This document shows, one piece after another, positions 49,355 to 57,662 of a stretch of 64,000 nt of DNA. A model generated the notes under the pieces. That model searched no databases. It was not told where the DNA came from and worked only from the letters and a program-made list of their open reading frames with translations. The position numbers and the translations under genes are program-made. Numbering within the stretch: position 1 is the first letter of the stretch; each line of letters opens with the position of its first letter. Location: contig JBIQHF010000003.1 in NCBI GenBank assembly GCA_044508675.1, forward strand, positions 189,669 to 253,668, given 5' to 3'. This DNA is from Raineyella sp044508675. GTDB lineage: Bacteria; Actinomycetota; Actinomycetes; Propionibacteriales; Propionibacteriaceae.

Positions 49355-50391
49355 GTGCCCGACCCTACCCGACCACGTGGCGTGGGCCCGCCCCATGCCT
49401 GCTGGCGGTACAGCTCCAGGGTGGCTGCCGCCCGCTGCTTCGCCCCGGCGTCGGCGCCGGGCGGATCGAGCAGGACGGCGCCGCCCCCGCAGCGCAACAG
49501 CAACCCGGTCAGCCAGGCCGGGTCGAGCACGCCGAGGGTCACGACCAGGTCACCCTCGTGGGGCTCACGCCCGGCGGCGGCCGCATCGTCGGGGCCGGCA
49601 GGGCGGACGTCGCCGGTCGGGTAGTACTCGACGATCCACGCGGCGTCGGCACGCACCCACAGGGTGATCTGGTCGGCGCGGGCGAGCCGTTCGGTCCAGT
49701 CCGGGCGGCCTGCGTCCGGCCCGTGATCGAGCGCTCGGCGCTCCAGCACCTCGGCGTGCCGGATCCGGTCCATCCGGAACGACCGGCGGTCGGTGCGATC
49801 CAGGTCCCACGCCTCCAGGTACTGGTAGCCGTCGACGATCCGGGTGGACAGCGCGTCCACCGTACGACTCGTCCGCCGCCCCCGGGCATCCACGTAGTCC
49901 AGGGCCAGGCTGTGGCGCTCCTCGAGGGCCCGGCCGATCGCCTCGCGTACCTGCGGGGTGCCGGAGGCGACGCTCACCTGGATCCGGTCGGCGATCGGGG
50001 CGTGCTCCCGCGCCACCCGCGCGATCTTGGCCCGAGCGGACTCCACCACCTCGGCGGTCCGCCCGGTCGCGGTATCGGCCAGCGTCCGCAGGCCGACCAG
50101 CAGGGTCACGGCCTCGTCGGCGCTGAACCGGGCCGGCCGGGTCGGGGCGTTGTCGATCCCCGGGCGGACCACGTCGTCGCGCTCCAGCGCCTCCAGGTCC
50201 ACATCGAGCAGGTAGAAGCCGAGCTGGCCGGGGATCTCACACATCGTCAGCAGCCGCAGGTCGGCCCTCGCCTGGGCCGGGCTGATCGCGAACTCCCGGG
50301 CCACCTCGGCGACGGTGGTCTCGTCCCGGCCGTGCAGCCACGTGCTCATCGCGAGCAGTCGGGGCACCTGTTCAGCTGCGGTGGCGGCCAC
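49351..50391 (-). CDS. pafC: WYL-domain transcriptional regulator PafC
   Basis: Second subunit of the PafBC transcriptional activator, which in mycobacteria controls the LexA-independent DNA-damage response (family knowledge). The protein has 346 residues from GTG 50391, with AAGGAG 6 nt upstream; it begins inside the end of pafB (20-nt overlap). The N-terminal winged helix is around 1-75 (TTVAEVAREFAISPAQARADLRLL), then a helical linker. The WYL domain follows at about 150-225 (LALDYVDARGRRTSRTVDALSTRIVDGYQYLEAWDLDR) and a WCX C-terminal extension. It is encoded with pafB upstream and a small membrane protein and tatAC downstream. Confidence 0.93.
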   Translation of the reverse strand: MAATAAEQVPRLLAMSTWLHGRDETTVAEVAREFAISPAQARADLRLLTMCEIPGQLGFYLLDVDLEALERDDVVRPGIDNAPTRPARFSADEAVTLLVGLRTLADTATGRTAEVVESARAKIARVAREHAPIADRIQVSVASGTPQVREAIGRALEERHSLALDYVDARGRRTSRTVDALSTRIVDGYQYLEAWDLDRTDRRSFRMDRIRHAEVLERRALDHGPDAGRPDWTERLARADQITLWVRADAAWIVEYYPTGDVRPAGPDDAAAAGREPHEGDLVVTLGVLDPAWLTGLLLRCGGGAVLLDPPGADAGAKQRAAATLELYRQQAWGGPTPRGRVGSGT

Positions 50392-51370
50392 TGCCTGCTC
50401 CTTCGGGACCGGGAGCCTCCAGCATCGCGGTGAGGTGCTGCAGGAGGGCGGTACGCAACTCGGGCGGGTCCAGCACCAGGACATCCGTGCTGAGCGCCGC
50501 CAGCTCACCGACGAACGTGCCGGGGTAGCCGTAATCGACGCTCCACGCCCGGTAACCCTCCGGTGCCGGCCGGTCGACCGGGGTCAACGAACGGTGCGGC
50601 AGCCCGGTCTCGCGCCCGGCACGGATCGCGACCACCGCCCGGTGCTCCGCCTTCATCCCGGCGATGTCGGCGCTGATCCGGTCGACCTGCGCCGGGTCGG
50701 GCGCCGGGTAGGTCCCCCGGGCCGCCGCGGCCTGCACCCGGCCCCGGATCCGGGCCAACTTGAACCGCCGTACGTCCCCGCCACGGTCCAGGTCGGCACC
50801 GAACAGGTACCACTGGCCGTGGGCCATCGCCAGGCCCCACGGCTCGACCCGCCGGGTCCCCCGGTCGGCGTAGTCGAAGCTGACCCGGCGCCTGGTCGCG
50901 ATCGCGTCCCGCAGCCCGGCCAGTTCGTGGGTCGCCAGGGGACGGGTCTCGGCGACCTCGGTCGGCACGAACAACGAGGACAGGTCGTCCTCGCTGTCCG
51001 GGGCGGCACCGATCGTCCGCAGCTTCATCATCGCCCGCTGGGACGAGGCGGCCATGCCCGCCTGGCGCCAACTCCGGGCCGCCAGCGCGACCGCCGCCGC
51101 CTCCTCCGGGCTCAGGTCGACAGGTTCGAGCTGGAAGTCCCCCTGGGGGATCCGATAGCCCTCGTCCTCGCCGACCCCGGAGGTCTGGATCGGCAGGTTC
51201 ATCTCGCGCAGCGCCCGCTTGTCCCGCTCGAAGGCCTGGTTGAACGCGCCGTCCGACAGGCCGGCGTAGCCGTCCACCAGACCGCGGATCCGGGCCTTGG
51301 TGAGCGGCTGCGAGGCGCTGAGCAGCAGCATGGTCAGACTGACCCGGCGCTCGGCATTGCTCGGGGCCAT
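50372..51370 (-). CDS. pafB: WYL-domain transcriptional regulator PafB
   Basis: First subunit of PafBC. The protein has 332 residues from ATG 51370 (MAPSNAERRVSLTM), with GGGAGG 6 nt upstream; longer frames are not credible. The N-terminal winged helix (about 5-80) has RVSLTMLLLSASQPLTKARI and FERDKRALREMNLPI. A middle helical segment has EEAAAVALAARSW. The WYL domain is at about 170-240 (RRVSFDYADRGTRRVEPWGLAMAHGQWYLFGADLDR), then the WCX domain. Overlap with pafC (20 nt) implies co-translation of the heterodimer. Divergent from gluQ; TCGCATGCGA, a 10-bp palindrome, lies between them. Confidence 0.93.
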   Translation of the reverse strand: MAPSNAERRVSLTMLLLSASQPLTKARIRGLVDGYAGLSDGAFNQAFERDKRALREMNLPIQTSGVGEDEGYRIPQGDFQLEPVDLSPEEAAAVALAARSWRQAGMAASSQRAMMKLRTIGAAPDSEDDLSSLFVPTEVAETRPLATHELAGLRDAIATRRRVSFDYADRGTRRVEPWGLAMAHGQWYLFGADLDRGGDVRRFKLARIRGRVQAAAARGTYPAPDPAQVDRISADIAGMKAEHRAVVAIRAGRETGLPHRSLTPVDRPAPEGYRAWSVDYGYPGTFVGELAALSTDVLVLDPPELRTALLQHLTAMLEAPGPEGAGSGRHRS

Positions 51371-51397
51371 CCCCCACCTCCCGGAGAGATCTGGGTT

Positions 51398-51407
51398 TCG
51401 CATGCGA
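51398..51407. promoter_or_regulatory. 10-bp palindrome in the pafB/gluQ intergenic region
   Basis: TCGCATGCGA, perfect palindrome in the 91-bp divergent gap; TATGCC lies just to its right. A candidate shared operator, weak evidence. Confidence 0.3.
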
Positions 51408-51461
51408 CAGTATGCCAATGCGAGACCAACCGCGAGCCCGAACCACCCGAGGAGGCGGACC

Positions 51462-52397
51462 ATGACCTCCCTGCCCGCCGGGCGCTTCGCCCCCAGTCCG
51501 ACCTCGGACCTGCACGTGGGGAACCTGCGGACCGCGTTGCTCGCCTGGCTGTTCGCCCGGCACACGGGGCGACGGTTCCTGGTCCGGATCGAGGACCTCG
51601 ACGTGGCCCGGGTCTCGCACGACCCCACGGTGGAGCGGCGCCAGCTCGACGACCTGCGGGCTCTCGGCCTGGACTGGGACAGTGAGGTGATCCGGCAGTC
51701 CGAGCGACTCGAGGCGTACGCGGCCGCCTGCGCCCGACTCGAGGCCGACCCGGGGACCTACCCGTGCTTCTGCACCCGCCGGGAGATCGCCGAGGCGGTC
51801 AGCGCGCCGCACTCCCCACCGGGGGCCTACCCGGGCACCTGTCGGGAGTTGACCGCCGAACAGCGCCGGGAGCGTGGCGCCGGGCGACCGGCGGCGCTGC
51901 GGATCCGGGGCGACGGGGTCGCGTACCGGGTCGTCGACGAGCTGGCCGGGCCGGTCGAGGCCAGGGTCGACGACTTCGTGCTGCGCCGCAACGACGGGGC
52001 GTACGCGTACAACCTCGCCGTCGTGGTGGACGACATCGCCCAGGGCGTCGACCAGGTCGTGCGGGGCGACGACCTGCTGTCCTCGACCCCGCGGCAGGCC
52101 TGGCTCACCGCCCGGCTCGGCGCAGCGGTCCCCTCGTACGCGCACGTGCCGCTGGTGCTGAACGGGCAGCGGCGCCGGCTGGCCAAGCGCGACGGCGCGG
52201 TCACGCTGGCCGACCTGGCCGGGCTGGGAGTGGACGCGGCGGCCGTACGGTCGTTGCTGGCGGCCTCGCTGGGGCTGGCCGAGCCCGGCGAGCCGGTGAC
52301 GACCGACGACCTGCTGGCCCGCTTCGACCCGGCCGCGCTCCCCCGCCAGCCGTGGATCTGGCCCGGTCAGGAGGCGTCGAGGATGTCGACCACGTAG
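51462..52397 (+). CDS. gluQ: Glutamyl-Q tRNA(Asp) synthetase (GluQ-RS)
   Basis: Truncated GluRS paralogue that attaches glutamate to the queuosine base of tRNA-Asp; it contains only the catalytic core and no anticodon-binding domain. The protein has 311 residues from ATG 51462 (GAGGAGG upstream), the usual length. Motifs are RFAPSPTSDLHVGNLRTALL (HVGN), RIEDLD, the zinc site YPCFCTRREI...YPGTCREL (C-x-C...Y-x3-C), DDFVLRRNDGAYAYNLAVVVDD, QVVRGDDLLSSTPRQ, and LAKRDGAVTL in place of KMSKS. Full-length GltX is at 25555-27090. The 3' end overlaps the convergent FKBP gene by 31 bp. Confidence 0.92.
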   Translation: MTSLPAGRFAPSPTSDLHVGNLRTALLAWLFARHTGRRFLVRIEDLDVARVSHDPTVERRQLDDLRALGLDWDSEVIRQSERLEAYAAACARLEADPGTYPCFCTRREIAEAVSAPHSPPGAYPGTCRELTAEQRRERGAGRPAALRIRGDGVAYRVVDELAGPVEARVDDFVLRRNDGAYAYNLAVVVDDIAQGVDQVVRGDDLLSSTPRQAWLTARLGAAVPSYAHVPLVLNGQRRRLAKRDGAVTLADLAGLGVDAAAVRSLLAASLGLAEPGEPVTTDDLLARFDPAALPRQPWIWPGQEASRMSTT

Positions 52398-53341
52398 ACC
52401 AGCGTCGCACCGGCGGGGATCCCCAGCTGGGGCACGCCGTCGGGGAAGGCCTGCTCCGGGGGGACGACGAGCAGGACCCGGCTGCCGACGGTCTGACCGT
52501 CGAGGCCCTCGACCCAGCCGGGGATCAGCGTCGACAGCGGACCCGACTCGGCCCCGGAGGCGTACGAGTCCTCGACCTGGGTGCCGTCCCACAGCCAGCC
52601 GCGGTGGTGCACGGTGATCACCGAGTCGGCCCCGATCGGGTCGCCGCTGCCGCGGACCAGCGGCTGGACCAGCAGCTCGGTCGGCGGGTCCCCGGCCGGG
52701 ATGGTGATCTGGGGGTCGTCCTCGGCGCCGGTGACCTGCGGCTGGCCGGCGGGCTGGGTGACCGGATCGCCCTGCGGGCCGGTCAGCGGCACACTGACGA
52801 TGTCGACCACGAACACCAGGGTGTCGCCGACCTCGATACCGGCCTGCGGATTGCCGCCCGAGGCGTCGTAGCCGTCCTTGCCGGGCATCGCGATCAGGAC
52901 CCGGGAGCCCTCGGTCTTGCCGGTGAGGCCCTTGGCGAAGCCGGGCACGACACTGTCCAGCTGGAACTGGACCGGGTCACCGGTGGGGAACGAACTGTCG
53001 AACTTCTCACCGGTCCGCCCGTTGACCCCGACGTAGCTGAGCAGTGCACCGCCGTCAGCGGCGATCTGAGGGCCGCTGCCCTCGGTGAGGACCTTGGACT
53101 GGGTCTCGGCGACGGTGAACGGCTCGAACGTGACGGTCGGCTCCTCACCGGGCGGACCCTCGACGGTGACCCCGTCGAGGTTGTCCACCAGGCCCGGCTG
53201 GGCGATGGCGGAGGCCGTCGGCGAGGCGGACGGGTCGGTGGCGTCCTGCCCCTGGGAGCAGCCGGTCAGGCCGAGGCCGAGGGCCAGAACGGCTGCGGCG
53301 GCAGCGATGCGGGAGGATCGGGGGCGCGGGAGGTCCATCAC
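52367..53341 (-). CDS. Tandem FKBP-type peptidyl-prolyl isomerase lipoprotein
   Basis: Secreted PPIase-like protein of 324 residues. The signal peptide is followed by lipobox LTGC at about 25-28, then a low-complexity Ser/Ala/Pro linker. Two FKBP domains follow: about 85-190 (GALLSYVGVNGRTGEKFDSSF, VVPGFAKGLTGKTEGSRVLIAMPG) and about 235-324 (ITVHHRGWLWDGTQVEDS, LIPGWVEGLDGQTVGSRVLLVVPP). A tandem-domain FKBP beside pafBC is typical of actinobacteria (from memory). GTG 53341 has TAGGCT 6 nt upstream, so it is probably leaderless; an ATG follows one codon later. The 3' end overlaps gluQ convergently by 31 bp. Confidence 0.9.
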   Translation of the reverse strand: MMDLPRPRSSRIAAAAAVLALGLGLTGCSQGQDATDPSASPTASAIAQPGLVDNLDGVTVEGPPGEEPTVTFEPFTVAETQSKVLTEGSGPQIAADGGALLSYVGVNGRTGEKFDSSFPTGDPVQFQLDSVVPGFAKGLTGKTEGSRVLIAMPGKDGYDASGGNPQAGIEVGDTLVFVVDIVSVPLTGPQGDPVTQPAGQPQVTGAEDDPQITIPAGDPPTELLVQPLVRGSGDPIGADSVITVHHRGWLWDGTQVEDSYASGAESGPLSTLIPGWVEGLDGQTVGSRVLLVVPPEQAFPDGVPQLGIPAGATLVYVVDILDAS

Positions 53342-53353
53342 GCGGGCAGCCTA
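53342..53353 (-). promoter_or_regulatory. Leaderless-type promoter of the FKBP gene (-10 at 53348-53353)
   Basis: TAGGCT followed by 6 nt and GTG-ATG; no ribosome-binding site. It lies in the 26-bp gap after pafA. Confidence 0.55.
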
Positions 53354-53367
53354 CCCGAGCGGTGGAC

Positions 53368-54813
53368 TCACCAGCGGGGCTCGTCCAGCGCGGCGATCAG
53401 GGCATCGACCCGATCGTCGGTGTCCCGGAACGGGTCGCGCAGCGTCAGCGCACGGGTCTGGTTGCCCCGGTTGATCCGCAGGTGCATCCAGTCGGCGAGG
53501 AAGTCGACCCCGGCCGCGCGGGCCGCATCGATGAACGCCCCCCGCAGCCTCGCCCGGGTCGGCGGTGGCGTGGTCAGGGCGGCCTCGATCGCCGCGTCGT
53601 CGACCACACGGTTGACCTCCCCGTGTGCCTCGAGCAGCCGGAACAGGCCGCGGCCCTCGGCGATGTCGTGGTACGCCAGATCGACCTGCGCCAGCCGTGG
53701 ACTGTCCAGGGGGAGCCCGTGCCGGTCGGCGTACCGGGAGATCAGCCGGTGCTTGATGGCCCAGTCGATGTCGCGCGACAGTGCCTCCTGGTCACCGGCC
53801 CCCAGCGCGGTGAGCGTACGCTGCCACAGGCCCAGCGCCTGCTCCAGAGCCGGCTGCATCGGGCCGAGCCGATCGCGGTGGTCCAGCACCGCCTGCAGGT
53901 AGGCCTGCTGGATCTCCAGCGCGCTGGCGGTCCGCCCGTTGGCCAGCTCCACCGGGGTGCGTCCGGTCAGGTCGCGAGAGATCTGGCGGATGGCGAGGCT
54001 GGGGTTGTCGAGGGTCAGGTCGGGCAGCTCGACCCGGGCCTCGACCAGCCGGAGCACCAGCTCGGTCGCGCCCACCTTCAGCAGCGTGGTGGTCTGCGAC
54101 ATCGAGGAGTCGCCGACGATCACGTGCAGCCGGCGGTACAGCTCCGGGTCGCCGTGCGGCTCGTCGCGGGTGTTGATCATCGGGCGGGCGCGGGTGGTGG
54201 CCGAGGAGACGGTGTCCCACATCTGGTCGGCGCGCTGGCTGAGCTGGTAGACCGTCGGCCCGTCACCGCCGCGCTCGGGCCGCTCGTACAGCCGGGTCCG
54301 CGACAGGTGGCCGGAGCCGGCGACCAGCTGGCGACTGACCAGGAAGGGCAGGATCATCCGGTAGTACCGGTTGAGGTCCACTACCCGGTCGACCAGGTAG
54401 TTCTCGTGGCAGCCGTAGGAGTTCCCGGCCGAGTCGACGTTGTTCTTGAACAGGAAGACCTCGACCGGGGTGCCGTCGGCGGCGAGCTGGTCGGTGGCCA
54501 GGCGGCGCAGGTCCTCGACCATCCGGTTGCCGGCCGCGTCGTGGGCGACCAGGTCGTACAGGTCGTCGCACTCGGCGGTCGCGTACTCGGGGTGGGAGCC
54601 GACGTCGAGGTAGATCCGCGACCCGTTGCCGAGGAAGACGTTGCTGGACCGGCCCCAGGCGATCATCCCCCGGAACATCTGCCGGGCCACCTCCTCGGGC
54701 CCGACCCCGCGCGCGCCGCGGGCCTGGCTGGTCAGGCCGTACTCGGTCTCCAGCCCGTAGATGCGCCGGGTCCGTGCCTGTCCGGTGGGTTCTGCGCGGT
54801 GCAGCATCGTCAC
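53368..54813 (-). CDS. pafA: Pup--protein ligase PafA
   Basis: ATP-dependent ligase that conjugates the C-terminal Glu of Pup to lysines of target proteins; glutamine-synthetase-like fold. The protein has 481 residues from GTG 54813 (ATG 54807 is an alternative). Motifs match mycobacterial PafA rather than Dop: RRIYGLETEYGLT, the nucleotide loop WGRSSNVFLGNGSRIYLDVG, SHPEYATAECDDL, FLFKNNVDSAGNSYGCHENYL, SSATTRARPMINTRDEPH, RLHVIVGDSSMSQTTTLLKVG, and TRARLRGAFIDAA. The Dop-specific insertion loop is not seen. The start overlaps the rluB stop by 4 nt. No pup, dop, mpa or prcBA is in the window although the downstream paf genes are. Confidence 0.94.
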   Translation of the reverse strand: MTMLHRAEPTGQARTRRIYGLETEYGLTSQARGARGVGPEEVARQMFRGMIAWGRSSNVFLGNGSRIYLDVGSHPEYATAECDDLYDLVAHDAAGNRMVEDLRRLATDQLAADGTPVEVFLFKNNVDSAGNSYGCHENYLVDRVVDLNRYYRMILPFLVSRQLVAGSGHLSRTRLYERPERGGDGPTVYQLSQRADQMWDTVSSATTRARPMINTRDEPHGDPELYRRLHVIVGDSSMSQTTTLLKVGATELVLRLVEARVELPDLTLDNPSLAIRQISRDLTGRTPVELANGRTASALEIQQAYLQAVLDHRDRLGPMQPALEQALGLWQRTLTALGAGDQEALSRDIDWAIKHRLISRYADRHGLPLDSPRLAQVDLAYHDIAEGRGLFRLLEAHGEVNRVVDDAAIEAALTTPPPTRARLRGAFIDAARAAGVDFLADWMHLRINRGNQTRALTLRDPFRDTDDRVDALIAALDEPRW

Positions 54814-55553
54814 ATCCCGACCAGGTCGAGCAGCTTCCCCAGCTCGTCACCGGTGAGGTCGCGCATCTCGCCCGGCTGCAGTCGGCCCAGGCGGACCGGG
54901 CCGATCGCGATCCGGGTCAACTTCTGGACCGGGTGGCCGAAGGCCTCCATCATGCGGCGGACGACGCGGTTGCGCCCCTCGTGCAGGGTGATCTGCAGCA
55001 GCGTCGCATCGTTCAGCGTCTGCATCACCTTGATCTTGTCCGGACGCACCGGACCATCGTCCAGGTTGATGCCCTTCTGCATGCGCTTCAGGGTGTGCGG
55101 GGTCACCTCTCCGAGGACCTGCGCCACGTACGTCTTGGGGACCTCGTACGAGGGATGCGCCAGCCGGTGGGCGAACTCACCGTCGTTGGTGAGGATCAGC
55201 AGCCCCTCGGTATCGGTGTCGAGCCGACCGACGTGGAACAGCCGTACGTTGCGGTCGATGTAGGAGGACAGGTCCTCCCGGCCCTCCTGGTCCTCCATCG
55301 TGGACACCACACCGCGTGGCTTGTTCAGCACGGTGTAGACGTGACGGCGGGCGGTCGGGATGCGGGACCCGTCGACCCGGATCTCGTCGTGCTCGGGATC
55401 GACGCGCAGCCCCTGCTCGGTCACCAGATGCCCGTTGACCTCGACCCGGCCCTCGGCGATCAGCTGCTCGCTGGCCCTCCGGGAGGCGATCCCGGCCTGG
55501 GCGAGCACCTTCTGCAGGCGAATGCCCTCGTTCTGATCGTCCGTGTCGCTCAT
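54810..55553 (-). CDS. rluB: 23S rRNA pseudouridine synthase, RluB/RsuA family
   Basis: Pseudouridylates 23S rRNA. The protein has 247 residues from ATG 55553, with GGAGACC upstream; the in-frame extension to 56042 runs through the intergenic gap and antisense through parA, and is rejected. The N-terminal S4 RNA-binding domain is RLQKVLAQAGIASRRASEQLI. The catalytic domain has the signature GRLDTDTEGLLILTNDGE with the essential Asp, plus TYVAQVLGEVTP and HEGRNRVVRRMMEAFGHPV. In most actinobacteria this gene follows scpA-scpB after parA; here it follows parA with a 167-bp gap and no scp genes. Confidence 0.94.
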   Translation of the reverse strand: MSDTDDQNEGIRLQKVLAQAGIASRRASEQLIAEGRVEVNGHLVTEQGLRVDPEHDEIRVDGSRIPTARRHVYTVLNKPRGVVSTMEDQEGREDLSSYIDRNVRLFHVGRLDTDTEGLLILTNDGEFAHRLAHPSYEVPKTYVAQVLGEVTPHTLKRMQKGINLDDGPVRPDKIKVMQTLNDATLLQITLHEGRNRVVRRMMEAFGHPVQKLTRIAIGPVRLGRLQPGEMRDLTGDELGKLLDLVGM

Positions 55554-55720
55554 GGTCTCCTCGTCCTCGCTGTGCCCGCGCCTTGTGCCCGTGCTCCACT
55601 GTGCCCGGCTCCGTGGGGTAGAAGGTTTCTGTCCAAACACGGGAAGAGACCTGCTACCCATCCTCATTGCTCCGGATCCTCTTCGCTGCGTGGGTCCGGC
55701 CCTGCCGACCCCACCTCCGG

Positions 55721-56656
55721 TCAGCCACGCATCCGCGCCAGGACCTCTCGGGCGAGGGAGCGGTAGGAATCGGCACCCACCGATCTCGACGCATACCTGG
55801 TGATCGGTTCCCCGGCCACTGTGGTCTCGGGGAACTTCACCGTCCGCCGGATCACCGTGTGGAAGACCTGGTCGCCGAACGCGTCGACCACCGTCTGCAG
55901 CACCTCGCGACCATGCAGCGTACGACCGTCGAACATCGTGGCGAGCAGCCCCATCACCGTCAACCGGGGATTGAGTCGGTCCTGGACCTTGGCGATCGTA
56001 TCGGTCAGCATCGCCACGCCGCGCAGCGCGAAGTACTCGCACTCCAGCGGGATCACGACACTGTCCGCCGCGGTCAGCGCGTTGACCGTCAGCAGCCCCA
56101 GCGAGGGGGCGCAGTCGACCAGGATCACGTCATAGCGTTCCCGCAGCGGCTCCAGGACCCGGGCAAGGGTCAGCTCCCGGGCCACCTCGGAGACGAGCTG
56201 GATCTCCGCCGCCGACAGGTCGATGTTGCTGGGCAGGATGTCCATGCCCTCGATCGTCGACTCGACGAGCACCTCGTCGACGTCGACCCCCCGCCCCAGG
56301 AGCAGGTTGTAGATGCTCAGCTCGAGGGTGTGCGGGTTGAGGCCGAGGCCGACCGACAGGGACCCCTGCGGATCGAGGTCGACCAGCAGCACCCGGCGGC
56401 CGGTCTCGGCCATGGCCGCCCCCAGGTTGATCGTCGTCGTGGTCTTGCCGACCCCGCCCTTCTGGTTGCACAGGGCAATGATCTCGGCCCGCTTCGGGCC
56501 GGGGGCCGGCACCGTCGGCTCCGGCAGGTCGGGCCAGGGGCGACCAGTCGGTCCGAGCCCGCCGGCTGCTCCGGTGGTGCCGTCGGCGTCGGGCAACGCC
56601 TCCTCGCTCTCGAGCAGTATCCCCGAGCCTGCGTACGCCTCAGCGGATCGATCCAC
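55721..56656 (-). CDS. ParA/Soj-family chromosome-partitioning ATPase
   Basis: Deviant-Walker ATPase of 311 residues, from GTG 56656 with AAGGGGGG upstream. The N-terminal 50 residues are Gly/Pro-rich and disordered. Motifs are IIALCNQKGGVGKTTTTINLG near 60-80, VLLVDLDPQGSLSVGLG, VILVDCAPSLGLLTVNAL, and IPLECEYFALRG. This is the ParA encoded between xerD and scpA in actinobacteria (Rv1708-like position), distinct from the oriC-linked parAB. There is no parB or parS-like site nearby. TATGAT (56683-56688) is a likely -10. Confidence 0.93.
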   Translation of the reverse strand: MDRSAEAYAGSGILLESEEALPDADGTTGAAGGLGPTGRPWPDLPEPTVPAPGPKRAEIIALCNQKGGVGKTTTTINLGAAMAETGRRVLLVDLDPQGSLSVGLGLNPHTLELSIYNLLLGRGVDVDEVLVESTIEGMDILPSNIDLSAAEIQLVSEVARELTLARVLEPLRERYDVILVDCAPSLGLLTVNALTAADSVVIPLECEYFALRGVAMLTDTIAKVQDRLNPRLTVMGLLATMFDGRTLHGREVLQTVVDAFGDQVFHTVIRRTVKFPETTVAGEPITRYASRSVGADSYRSLAREVLARMRG

Positions 56657-56674
56657 GGAACCCCCCTTGAAGGT

Positions 56675-56688
56675 ATGTCGACAATCAT
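56675..56688 (-). promoter_or_regulatory. Promoter of the ParA-family gene
   Basis: TATGAT at 56683-56688 on the minus strand, a near-consensus -10 with the palindrome TGTCGACA (56675-56682) immediately downstream of it. Confidence 0.5.
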
Positions 56689-56723
56689 ACGCAACCACTC
56701 GGTGGCCGAGCGGAAGGTCGATG

Positions 56724-57662
56724 CTACCGGGCCCGCGGGTGGGCCTCCGTGTACACCTCGCGCAGGTGGTCGACGGTGACCAGGGTGTAGATCTGTGTCG
56801 TGGTCACCGAGGCGTGGCCCAGCAGTTCCTGGACCACACGGACGTCCGCCCCACCGTCCAACAGGTGCGTGGCGTACGAATGGCGCAGCGTGTGCGGGGA
56901 GATCTCGACGTCCAGGCCGGCCCCCGTGGCGGCCCGCTGCACCACCTCCCAGGCAGACTGGCGAGACAGCCGTCGGCCGCGGGTGTTCAGCAGCAGCGCG
57001 GGCGTTCCCGGCCCCCGCGTCGCCCACTCGGGGCGGCCGCGCACCAGCCAGGCCTCGACCGCACGGGTCGCGTACGACCCGAGGGGGACGAACCGCTCCT
57101 TGGAGCCCTTGCCGAGCAGCCGCAGCGCACGGGAGGCGCCCTCCGGCACCCGCAGTGCCCGGGCGAGGTCGTCCACGTCGAGGACGACCAGCTCCGAGAT
57201 CCGCGCCCCGGTGCCGTAGAGCAGTTCGAGCAGCGCCGCGTCGCGCAGCCCGACCGTGGTCTCCCGGTCGGGCGCGCCGAGCACTGCCTCGACCTGGGCG
57301 ACACTGAGGGCCTTGGGCAGGTGCTTGCCGGTGGCGGGCGGTCGGACGTCATCGGCCGGATCGGTGGGCGTCAGCCCCTCCCGGGCCAGGAAGCGGTGGA
57401 AGGACCGTACGGCCACGACCGCCCGGCCGACCGAGGAGGCTGCCAGCGGCCGGTGGTCAGGATCACCGGCGGACAGGTGGGCGGCGAAACCACCGACGAC
57501 GGCGGGGGTCACCGCGCCGGCCTCCGCCACCCCCTGCTGCTCCAGATAGGCCAGGTAGCGGCCGAGGTCGCGGCGGTAGCTGGCCAGCGTGTTGCCCGAC
57601 AGGCCGCGTTCCACGCCGAGGTGGGCCAGGTAGGTCGCGACGAGGTCCTCCAGCGGGGTCAC
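56724..57662 (-). CDS. xerD: Site-specific tyrosine recombinase XerD
   Basis: Chromosome-dimer resolution recombinase acting at dif under FtsK control. The protein has 312 residues from GTG 57662, which overlaps the NUDIX stop by 4 nt (GTGA). The N-terminal core-binding domain (about 1-95) has LAHLGVERGLSGNTLASYRRDLGRYL. The catalytic residues are all present: Arg in GTGARISELVVLD, Lys in LLGKGSKERFVPLG, His-x-x-Arg in HTLRHSYATHLL, His in LLGHASVTTT, and the nucleophile Tyr in TQIYTLV. Chromosomal context (NUDIX-xerD-parA) shows it is the housekeeping enzyme and not a phage integrase. Confidence 0.95.
   Translation of the reverse strand: MTPLEDLVATYLAHLGVERGLSGNTLASYRRDLGRYLAYLEQQGVAEAGAVTPAVVGGFAAHLSAGDPDHRPLAASSVGRAVVAVRSFHRFLAREGLTPTDPADDVRPPATGKHLPKALSVAQVEAVLGAPDRETTVGLRDAALLELLYGTGARISELVVLDVDDLARALRVPEGASRALRLLGKGSKERFVPLGSYATRAVEAWLVRGRPEWATRGPGTPALLLNTRGRRLSRQSAWEVVQRAATGAGLDVEISPHTLRHSYATHLLDGGADVRVVQELLGHASVTTTQIYTLVTVDHLREVYTEAHPRAR

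Noticed and set aside
55554..56042. N-terminal extension of RluB
   Set aside because: It runs through the intergenic gap and antisense into parA; ATG 55553 has a good ribosome-binding site and begins the S4 domain at the usual distance.
56724..57662. Phage or genomic-island integrase
   Set aside because: All tyrosine-recombinase residues fit XerD and the context (NUDIX-xerD-parA, pyrG, recN) is the housekeeping locus.
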